From: Calliopsis andreniformis
Lineage: Eukaryota > Arthropoda > Insecta > Hymenoptera > Andrenidae
Assembly (NCBI RefSeq): GCF_051401765.1
Contig: NW_027480422.1
Span: 17,626,001-17,690,000, forward strand
DNA length: 64,000 bases
Direction: 5' to 3'
In this document: one piece after another, positions 50,420 through 61,800 of the stretch
Numbering within the stretch: the first letter of the stretch is position 1
Layout: every line of letters starts with the position of its first letter
The notes under the pieces: generated by a model
What the model saw: the letters and a program-made list of their open reading frames with translations, nothing else
What the model was told of the DNA's origin: nothing
The model's database searches: none
Translations under genes and position numbers: made by a program

Positions 50420-53400
50420 GTGTGAAAGTTATGGTCATTTCTACGTTACAGGCAACCTAGGCTTCACTGTAGGGTGTTGCTCTACCAAATCGAATAGATA
50501 GGGCCTTAGAAGTCTACGCCCGGAGCATAAAATACAATAAATATACAACAGTTTTTCCATCGTATAAAATGAGTAATTGCCATCAGTGTGAAGGTAATGG
50601 TCAATTCTGCGATCCGTTCAACCTAGGATTCACTCTAGGGCGTTGCTGCACCAGATCGAATAATTAGGGCCTGAGAGGTCAACGCCCGAAGCATATAATA
50701 CAATAAAAATACAACAGTTTTTCCATCGTATATCAGGAATAACAGCAACCAGTGTGATGGTAATGGTCATCTCTACGTTCCGGGCAACCTAGGCTCCACT
50801 CTAGGGCGTTGTTCCATCAGATCCAATAGTAAGGGCCTTAGAAGTCAACGCCCGAAGCATAAAATACAAAATAAATACAACAGTTTTTCCATCGTATAAA
50901 ACGAATAATTGCAACCAGTGTGAAAGTTATGCTCATTTCTACGTTCCTGGCAACCTAGGCTTGTCTCTAGGGCGTTGCTCCACCAGATCGAATAGTTAGG
51001 GCCTTAGAAGTCAACGCCCGAAGCATAAAATACAATAAAAATACAATAGTTTTTCCGTCGTATAAAATGGATAATTGCAATCAGTGTGAAGGTAGTGGTC
51101 ATTTCTACGTTCCGGGCAACCTAGGCTTCACTCTAGGGCATTGCTCCACCAGATCGAATAGTTAGGGCCTTAGAAGTCAACGCCCGAACCATAAAATACA
51201 GTAAAGATACAACAGTTTTTCCATCGTATAACACGAGTAATTGCAACCAGTGTGAAAGTGATGGTCATTTCTACGTTCCGGGCAACCTAGGCTTCACTCT
51301 AGGGCGTTGCTCCACCAGACGGAATAGTTAGGGCCTGAGAAGTCAACGCCCGAAGCATAAAATTCAATGAAAAAGCAACGGTTTTTCCATCGTATAACGC
51401 GAATAATTGCAACCAGTGTGAAAGTGACGGCCATTTCTACGTTCCGGCCATCCTAGATATAACTCTGAGGCGTTGCTCCACCAGATCGAATAGTTAGGGC
51501 CTAGGAAGTCAACACCAGGTGCATAAAATACAATAAGAATACAACAGTTTTTCCATCGCATTACAGGAGTAATTACAACCAGTGTGAAAGTGATGGTCAT
51601 TTCTACGTTCCGGGCAACCTAGCCTTCACTCTAGGGCGTTGCTCCACCAGATCGAATAGTTAGGGCCTAAGAAGTCAATGCCAGAAGCATAAAATACAAT
51701 AAAACTACAACAGTTCTTCCATCGTATAACAGGAATAATTGCAACCAGTGTGAAGCTAATGGTCATTCCCACGTTCCGGGCAACCTAGGCTTCACTCTAG
51801 GGCGTTGGCCCACCAGATCGAATAGTTAGGGCCTATGAAGTCAACGCCAGAAGCATAAAATACAAAATAAATACAACACTTTTTCCATCGTATAAAACGA
51901 ATAATTGCAACCAGTGTGAAAGATATGGTCATTTCTACGTTCCAGGCAACCTAGGCTTCACTGTAGGGTGTTGCTCTACCAAATCGAATAGATAGGGACT
52001 TAGAAGTCTACCCCCGGAGCATAAAATACAATAAAAATACAACAGTTTTTCCATCGTATAAAATGAGTAATTGCCATCAGTGTGAAGGTAATGGTCATTT
52101 CTGCCTTCCGTTCGACCTAGGATTCACTCTAGGGCGTTGCTGCACCAGATCGAATAACTAGGGCCTGAGAAGTCAACGCCCGAAGCATATAATACAAGAA
52201 AAATACAACAGTTTTTCCATCGTATAACAGGAATAACAGCAACCAGTGTGACGGTAATGCTCTTTTCTACGTTCCGGGCAACCTAGGCTCCACTCTAGGG
52301 CGTTGTTCCACCAGATCCAATAGTAAGGGCCTTAGAAGTCAACGCCCGAAGAATAAAATACAAAATAAGTACAACAGTTTTTCCATCGTCTAAAACGAAT
52401 AATTGCAACCAGTGGGAAAGTTATGGTCATTTCTACGTTCCGGGCAACCTAGCCTCCACCCTAGGGCGTTGCTCCACTAGATCGAATAGTTAGGGCCTAA
52501 GAAGTCAACGCCAGAAGCATAAAATACAATTGCAAATACAACAGTTTTTGCATCGCATTACAGGAGTAATTACAACCAGTGTGAAAGTGATGGTCATTTC
52601 TACGTTCCGGGGAACCTAGCCTTCACTCTAGGGCGTTGCTCCACCAGATCGAATAGTTAGGGCCTAAGAAGTCAACGCCAGAAGCATAAAATACAATGTA
52701 AATACAACAGTTTTTCCATTGTATAATATGAATAATTGCAAACAGTGTGAAAGTTATGGTCATTTCTACGTTCCGGGCAACTTAGGCTTGAATCTAGGGC
52801 GTTCCTCCACCAGATCGAATAGTTAGGGCCTTAGAAGTGAACGCCCGAAGCATAAAATAGAGAATAAATACAACAGTTTTTCCATCGTATAAAACGAATA
52901 ATTGCATCCAGTGTGAAAGTAGTGGCCATATCTACGTTCGGGGCAACCTAGGCTTGGCTCTAGGGCGTTGCTCCACCAAATCGAAGTGTTAGGGCCTTAG
53001 AAGTCAAGGCCCGAAGCATAGAATACAATAAAGGTACAACAGATTTTCCATCGTATAACAGGAGTAATTGTAACCAGTGTGAAAGTGATGGTCATTTCTA
53101 CGTTCCGGGCAACCTAGGGTTTACTCTAGGGCGTTGCTCCACCAGGTGGAATAGTTAGGGCCTTAGAAGTCAACGCCCGAAGCATAAAATACAATGAAAA
53201 TGCAACAGTTTTTGCATCGTATAATATGAATAATTGCAAACAGTGTGAAAGTAATGGTCATTTCTACGTTCCGTGCAACCTAGGATTCACTCTAGGGCGT
53301 TTGTCCACCAGATCGAATAGTTAGGGCCTAAGAAGTCAACGCGACAAGCATAAAATACAATAAAAATACAACAGTTCTTCCATTGTATAACAGGAATAAT

Positions 53401-53600
53401 TGCAACCAGTGTGAAGGTAATGGTCATTTCTACGTTCCGGGCAACCTAGGCTTCACTCTAGGGCGTTGGCCCACCAGATCGAATAGTTAGGGCCTATGAA
53501 GTCAACGCCAGAAGCATAAAATACAAAAGAAATTCAACAGTTTTTCCATCGTATAAAACGAATAATTGCAACCAGTGTGAAAGTTATGGTCATTTCTACG
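50420..53600. repeat. HOR-2 copy 2, one monomer shorter
   Basis: It follows copy 1 at offset 3321 bp to about 51704. There the monomer at about 48384-48540 is missing, and it continues at offset 3155 bp (48541/51696) to about 53595, where CTACGTTACAG of copy 1's successor is replaced by CTACGTTCCGG. The join lies within AGAAGCATAAAATACAAT, shared by both parent monomers, as expected for exchange between misaligned copies. Confidence 0.87.
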
Positions 53601-55730
53601 TTCCGGGCAACCTAGGCTTCACTCTAGGGCGTTGCTCCATCAGATCGAATAGTTAGGGCCTTAGAAGTCAACGCCCGAAGCATAAAATACAGAATAAATA
53701 CAACAGTTTTTCCATCGTATAAAACGAATAATTGCATCCAGTGTGAAAGTAATGGCCATATTTACGTTCCGGGCAACCTAGGCTTGGCTCTAGGGCGTTG
53801 CTCCACCAGATCGAATAGTTAGGGCCTTAGAAGTCAACGCCCGAAGCATAGAATACAATAAAGGTACAACAGTTTTTCCATCGTATAAAACGAATAATTG
53901 CATCCAGTGTGAAAGTAATGGCCATATTTACGTTCCGGGCAACCTAGGCTTGGCTCTAGGGCGTTGCTCCACCAGATCGAATAGTTAGGGCCTTAGAAGT
54001 CAACGCCCGAAGCATAAAATATAATAAAGATACAACAGTTTTTCCATCGTATAACAGGAGTAATTGCAACCAGTGTGAAAGTGATGGTCATTTCTACGTT
54101 CCGGGCAACCTAGGCTTCACTCTAGGGCGTTGTTGCGCCAGAACGAATTGTTAGGGCCTTAGAAGTCAACGCCAGAAGCGTAAAATACAAAACAAATGCA
54201 ACAGTTTTTCCATCGTATAAAACGAATAATTGCAACCGATGTGAAAATTATGGTCATTCCTACGTTCCGGGCAACGTAGGCTTCACTCTAGGGCGTTGCT
54301 CCACCAGATGGAATAGTTATGGCCTTAGAAGTCAACGCCAGAAGCATAAAACACAATAAAGACACAACAGTTTTTCCATCGTATAACAGGAATAATTGCA
54401 ACCAGTGTGAAGGTAATGGTCATATCTACGTTCCGGGCAACCTAGGCTTCACTCTAGGGCGTTGGCCCACCAGATCGAATAGTTAGGGCCTAAGAAGTCA
54501 ACGCCTGAAGCATAAAATACAATAAAAATACATCAGTTTTTTCATCGTATAACAGGAATAATTGCGACAAGCCTGAAGGTAATGGTCATTTCAACGATCC
54601 GAGCCATCTAGGCTTCTCTCTAGGGCGTTGCTCCACCAGATCGAATAGTTATGGCCTAACAAGTCAACGCCAGAAGCATAAAATACAATAGTAATACAAC
54701 AGCATTTCCATCGTATAAAACGAATAATTGCAATCAGTATGAATGTTATGGTCATTTATGCGTTCCGGGCAACCTAGGCTTCACCCTAAGGCGTTGCTCC
54801 ACCAGATCGAATGGTCAGGGCCTAAGAAGTCAACGCCAGAAGCATAAAACACAATAAAGATACAACAGTTTTTCCATCGCATTACAGGAGTAATTACAAC
54901 CAGTGTGAAAGTGATGGTCATTTCTACGTTTCGGACAACCTAGGCTTCACTGTAGTGCGTTATTCCACCACATCTAATAGCTACGGCCTTAGAAGTCAAT
55001 GCCGGAAGCATAAAATACAATATAAATACAATAGTTTTTCCATCGTATAAAACGAATAATAGTTAGAGTGTGAAAGGTATGGACGTTTCTACGCTCCGGG
55101 CAACCTAGGCTTCACTCTAGAGCGCTGCTCCACCAGATCGAATATCTAGGACCTAAGAAGTCAACGCCAGAAGCATAAAATACAATATAAGTACAACAGC
55201 TTTTCCATTGTGTAAAATGAATAATTGCAAGCATTATGAAAGTGATGGTCATTTCTACGTTCCTGGCAACCTAGGCTTGGCTCTAGGGCGTTGCTCCACC
55301 AGATCGAATAGTTAGGGCCTTAGAAGTCAACGCCCGAAGCATAAAATACAATAAAGATACAACAGTTTTTCCATCGTATAACAGGAGTAATTGCAACCAG
55401 TGTGAAAGAGATGGTCATTTCTACGTTCCGGGCAGCCTAGGCTTCAGTCTAGGGCGTTGGCCCACCAGATCGAATAGTTAGGGCCTATGAAGTCAACGCC
55501 AGAAGCATAAAATACAAAATAAATTCAACAGTTTTTCCATCGTATAATTCGAATAATTGCAACCAGTGTTAAAGTTATGGCCATTTCTACGTTCCGGCCA
55601 TCCTAGATATAACTCTGAGGCGTTGCTCCACCAGATCGAATATTTAGGGCCTAGGAGGTCAACACCAGGTGCATAAAATACAATAAGAATACAACAGTTT
55701 TTCCATCATATAACAAGAATAACTGCAACC
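51696..55730. repeat. 45-monomer segmental duplication, first copy
   Basis: ACAATAAAAC at 51696 recurs at 59168, and AACTGCAACC at 55721 recurs at 63193; both offsets are 7472 bp (45 x 166 plus 2). Across about 4.03 kb I noticed only a handful of differences, such as CTGCCTTCCG/CTGCGTTCCG, CTACCCCCGG/CTACGCCCGG and GCTTGAATC/GCTTGACTC. The copies appear about 99.9% identical, far above typical neighbour identity, so the duplication is very recent. Confidence 0.88.
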
Positions 55731-58700
55731 AGTGTGAAGGTAATGGTCATTTCTACGTTCCGGGCAACCTAGGCTTCACTCTAGGGCGTTGCTCCACCAG
55801 ATCGAATGGTCAGGGCCTAAGAAGTCAACGCCAGAAGCATAAAACACAATAAAGAGACAACAGTTTTTCCATCGCATGACAGGAGTAATTACAACCAGTG
55901 TGAAGGTGATGGTCATTTCTACGTTCCAGGCAACCCAGGCTTCACTCTAGGGCGTTGGTCCACCACATCCAATAGTTAGGACCTAAGATGTCAACGCCAG
56001 AAGCACCAAATACAAAATTAATACAACAGTTATTCCATCGTATAAAACGAATAATTGCAACCAGTGTGAAAGTTATGGTCATTTCTACGTTCCGGGCAAC
56101 CTAGGCTTCACTCTAGGGCGTTGCTCCACCGGATCGAATAGTTAGGGCCTAAGAAGCCAACGCCCGAAGCATAAAATACAATAAAAATGCAACAGTTTTT
56201 CCATCGTATAACAGGAATAACTGCAACCAGTGTGAAAGTACTGGACATTTCTACGCTCCGGGCAACCTAGGCTTCACTCTAGAGCGCTGCTCCACCAGGT
56301 CGAATATCTGGGACCTAAGAAGTCAACGCCAGGAGCATAAAATACAATATAAACACAACAGCTTTTCCATCGTGTAACAGGAGTAATTGCAACCAGTGTG
56401 AAAGTATTGGTCATTTATACGTTCCGGGCAACCTAGGCTTCACTCTAGGGCGTTGCTCCACAACTTCGAATTGCTACGGCCTTAGAAGTCATCGCCAGAA
56501 GAATAAAATACAATATAAATACAACAGTTTTTCCATTGTATAAAACGAATAATTGCAACCAGTGCGAAAGTTATGGTCATTTCTACGATCCGGGCAACCT
56601 AGGCTTCACACTAGGGCGTTGTTCCACCAGATCGAATAGCTAGGGCCTAAGAAGCCAACGCCAGAAGCATAAAATACAAAACAAATACAATAGTTTTTCC
56701 ATCGTATAACAGGAATAATTGCAACCCGTGTGAAAGAGATGGTCATTTCTATATTCCGGGCAACCTAGGCTTCACTCCAGAGATTTGCTGCTCCACCAGA
56801 TCCAATATCTAGGACCTAAGAAGTCAACGCCAGGAGCATAAAATACAATATAAATACAACAGCTTTTCCATCGTGTAAAATGAATAATTGAAACCATGGT
56901 GAAAGTGATGGTCATTTCTACGTTCCGCGCAAAATAGGCTTAACCCCAGGCCGTTGCTCCACCAGATCCAATAGTTAGGACCTAAGAAGTCAGCGCCAGA
57001 AGCATAAAGTACAATAAAAATCCAACAGTTCGTCCATCGTATAACAGGAGTGATTGCAACCAGTGTGGAAGTAATGGTCATTTCTACGTACCAGGCACCT
57101 AGGTTTCACTCTAGGTCATTGTTCCACCAGATCGAATAGTTAGGGCCTAAGAAGTCTCCGACAGAAGCATAAAATACAATATAAATACAACAAATTTTCA
57201 ATCGTATAACAGGAATTGTTGCAAACACTCTGAAAGATATGGTCACTTCTACGTTCCGGGCAACCTAGGCTTCACTCAAGGGCGTTGCTGCACCACATCG
57301 AATAGCAACGGCCTTCGAAGTCAACGCCTGAAGCATAAAACACGATAAAAATACCACAGTTTTTCCATCGTGTAATAGGAGTAATTGCAACCAGTGTGAA
57401 AGTAATGGCCATTTATACGTTCCGGGCAACCTAGGCTTCACTCTAGGTCGTTGCTCCACAACATCGAATAGCTACGGCCTTAGAAGTCATCGCCAGAAGA
57501 ATAAAATACAATATAAATACAACAGCTTTTCCATTGCATAAAACGAATAATTGCAACCAGTGTGAAAGTTATGGTCATTTCTACGTTCCGGCCAACCTAG
57601 GCTTCACTCTAGGGCGTTGCTTCACCAGATCGAATAGCTAGGTCCTTAGTAATCGACGCGCGAAGCATAAAATGCAATAAAAATACAACAGTTTTTCATC
57701 CGTATGAGAGGAATAATTGCAACCAGTGTGAAGGTGATGGTCATTTCTGCGTTCCGAGCAACCTAGGCTTCACTCTAGGGCGTTCTTTCACCAGATCGAA
57801 TAGTTAGGGCCTTAGAAGCCAACGCCCGAAGCATAATATACAATAAAAATACATCAGTTTTTTCAATGTATAACAGGAATAATTGCATCCAGTCTGAAAG
57901 TAATGGCCATTTCTACGTTCCGGGAGACCTAGGCTTCACTCTGGGGCGTTGCTCCACCAGATCGAATAGCTAGGGACTTAGAATTCAACGCCAGAAGAAT
58001 AAAATACAATATAAGTACAGCAGTTTTTCCATCGTATAAAACGAATAATAGCAACCTGTATGAAAGTTATGGTCATTTGTACGCTCCGGGCAAGCTAGGC
58101 TTCACTCTAGGGCGTTGCTCCACCAGATCGAATATTTAGGGCCTTAGAAGTCAGCGCCCGATGCATAAAATACAATAAAGTTACAACAGTTTTTCCTTCG
58201 CATAACTGGAATAATTGCAACCGTTGTGAATGTAATGGTCATTATTACGTTCCGGGCGACCTGGGCCTCACTCAAGGGCGTTGCGCCACCAGATCGAATA
58301 GATAGGGGCTTTGAATACAACGCCAGAAGCATAAAATACAACATAAGTACAACAGTTTTTCCATCGTATAGAATGAATAATTGCAAAAAGTGTGAAAGTA
58401 ATGGTCATTTCTACGTTCCGGGTAACCTAGGCTTCACACTAGGGCGTCGCTCCACCAGATCGAACAGCTAGGGACTTAGAATTCAATGCCAGACGAATAA
58501 ACTACAACATATCTACAACAGTTTTTCCATCTTATAAAATGTATAATTGCAAGCAGTCTGAAGGTAATGGTCATTTCTACGTTCCGGGCAACCTAGGCTG
58601 CACTCTAGGGCGTTGGTACACCACATCGAATAGCTACGGCATTACAAGTCAACTCCAGAAGCATAAAATACAATAGAAATACCACAATTTATCCATTGTA

Positions 58701-58890
58701 TAACACGAATAAGTGCAACAAGTGTGCAGGTAATGGTCATTTCAACGTTCCATGCAACCTAGGCATCACTCTGGGGCGTAGCGCCACCAGATCGAATAGT
58801 TAGGGCAAAAGAAGTCAATGCCAGAAGCATAAAATACAATAAAGATATAAAAGTTTTTCCAACGTATAACAGGAATAATTGCAACCACTG
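53601..58890. repeat. Right-hand segment of the 45-monomer unit, then diverged monomers
   Basis: From 53601 to about 57026 this carries monomers repeated after 61073. The part after 57026 has no second copy inside the window. Two adjacent near-identical monomers with GGCCATATTTACGTTCC lie near 53750 and 53920, a one-monomer duplication. From about 57030 to 58890 the monomers are diverged and resemble block 1 in style, for example CAGAGATTTGCTGCTCC near 56780 and GGCACCTAGG near 57095. No coding sequence is seen. Confidence 0.75.
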
Positions 58891-61800
58891 TGAAAGTGAT
58901 GGTCATTTCTACGTTCCGGGCAACCTAGCCTTCACTCTAGGGCGTTGCTCCACCAGATCGAATAGTTAGGGCCTAAGAAGTCAATGCCAGAAGCATAAAA
59001 TACAATGTAAATACAACAGTTTTTGCATCGTATAATATGAATAATTGCAAACAGTGTGAAAGTAATGGTCACTTCAACGTTCCGTGCAACCTAGGCTTCA
59101 CTCTAGGGCGTTTGTCCAACAGATCGAATTGTTCGGGCCTAAGAAGTCAACGCGAGAAGCATAAAATACAATAAAACTACAACAGTTCTTCCATCGTATA
59201 ACAGGAATAATTGCAACCAGTGTGAAGCTAATGGTCATTCCCACGTTCCGGGCAACCTAGGCTTCACTCTAGGGCGTTGGCCCACCAGATCGAATAGTTA
59301 GGGCCTATGAAGTCAACGCCAGAAGCATAAAATACAAAATAAATACAACACTTTTTCCATCGTATAAAACGAATAATTGCAACCAGTGTGAAAGATATGG
59401 TCATTTCTACGTTCCAGGCAACCTAGGCTTCACTGTAGGGTGTTGCTCTACCAAATCGAATAGATAGGGACTTAGAAGTCTACGCCCGGAGCATAAAATA
59501 CAATAAAAATACAACAGTTTTTCCATCGTATAAAATGAGTAATTGCCATCAGTGTGAAGGTAATGGTCATTTCTGCGTTCCGTTCGACCTAGGATTCACT
59601 CTAGGGCGTTGCTGCACCAGATCGAATAACTAGGGCCTGAGAAGTCAACGCCCGAAGCATATAATACAAGAAAAATACAACAGTTTTTCCATCGTATAAC
59701 AGGAATAACAGCAACCAGTGTGACGGTAATGCTCTTTTCTACGTTCCGGGCAACCTAGGCTCCACTCTAGGGCGTTGTTCCACCAGATCCAATAGTAAGG
59801 GCCTTAGAAGTCAACGCCCGAAGAATAAAATACAAAATAAGTACAACAGTTTTTCCATCGTCTAAAACGAATAATTGCAACCAGTGGGAAAGTTATGGTC
59901 ATTTCTACGTTCCGGGCAACCTAGCCTCCACCCTAGGGCGTTGCTCCACTAGATCGAATAGTTAGGGCCTAAGAAGTCAACGCCAGAAGCATAAAATACA
60001 ATTGCAAATACAACAGTTTTTGCATCGCATTACAGGAGTAATTACAACCAGTGTGAAAGTGATGGTCATTTCTACGTTCCGGGGAACCTAGCCTTCACTC
60101 TAGGGCGTTGCTCCACCAGATCGAATAGTTAGGGCCTAAGAAGTCAACGCCAGAAGCATAAAATACAATGTAAATACAACAGTTTTTCCATTGTATAATA
60201 TGAATAATTGCAAACAGTGTGAAAGTTATGGTCATTTCTACGTTCCGGGCAACTTAGGCTTGACTCTAGGGCGTTCCTCCACCAGATCGAATAGTTAGGG
60301 CCTTAGAAGTGAACGCCCGAAGCATAAAATAGAGAATAAATACAACAGTTTTTCCATCGTATAAAACGAATAATTGCATCCAGTGTGAAAGTAGTGGCCA
60401 TATCTACGTTCGGGGCAACCTAGGCTTGGCTCTAGGGCATTGCTCCACCAAATCGAAGTGTTAGGGCCTTAGAAGTCAAGGCCCGAAGCATAGAATACAA
60501 TAAAGGTACAACAGATTTTCCATCGTATAACAGGAGTAATTGTAACCAGTGTGAAAGTGATGGTCATTTCTACGTTCCGGGCAACCTAGGGTTTACTCTA
60601 GGGCGTTGCTCCACCAGGTGGAATAGTTAGGGCCTTAGAAGTCAACGCCCGAAGCATAAAATACAATGAAAATGCAACAGTTTTTGCATCGTATAATATG
60701 AATAATTGCAAACAGTGTGAAAGTAATGGTCATTTCTACGTTCCGTGCAACCTAGGATTCACTCTAGGGCGTTTGTCCACCAGATCGAATAGTTAGGGCC
60801 TAAGAAGTCAACGCGACAAGCATAAAATACAATAAAAATACAACAGTTCTTCCATTGTATAACAGGAATAATTGCAACCAGTGTGAAGGTAATGGTCATT
60901 TCTACGTTCCGGGCAACCTAGGCTTCACTCTAGGGCGTTGGCCCACCAGATCGAATAGTTAGGGCCTATGAAGTCAACGCCAGAAGCATAAAATACAAAA
61001 GAAATTCAACAGTTTTTCCATCGTATAAAACGAATAATTGCAACCAGTGTGAAAGTTATGGTCATTTCTACGTTCCGGGCAACCTAGGCTTCACTCTAGG
61101 GCGTTGCTCCATCAGATCGAATAGTTAGGGCCTTAGAAGTCAACGCCCGAAGCATAAAATACAGAATAAATACAACAGTTTTTCCATCGTATAAAACGAA
61201 TAATTGCATCCAGTGTGAAAGTAATGGCCATATTTACGTTCCGGGCAACCTAGGCTTGGCTCTAGGGCGTTGCTCCACCAGATCGAATAGTTAGGGCCTT
61301 AGAAGTCAACGCCCGAAGCATAGAATACAATAAAGGTACAACAGTTTTTCCATCGTATAAAACGAATAATTGCATCCAGTGTGAAAGTAATGGCCATATT
61401 TACGTTCCGGGCAACCTAGGCTTGGCTCTAGGGCGTTGCTCCACCAGATCGAATAGTTAGGGCCTTAGAAGTCAACGCCCGAAGCATAAAATATAATAAA
61501 GATACAACAGTTTTTCCATCGTATAACAGGAGTAATTGCAACCAGTGTGAAAGTGATGGTCATTTCTACGTTCCGGGCAACCTAGGCTTCACTCTAGGGC
61601 GTTGTTGCGCCAGAACGAATTGTTAGGGCCTTAGAAGTCAACGCCAGAAGCGTAAAATACAAAACAAATGCAACAGTTTTTCCATCGTATAAAACGAATA
61701 ATTGCAACCGATGTGAAAATTATGGTCATTCCTACGTTCCGGGCAACGTAGGCTTCACTCTAGGGCGTTGCTCCACCAGATGGAATAGTTATGGCCTTAG

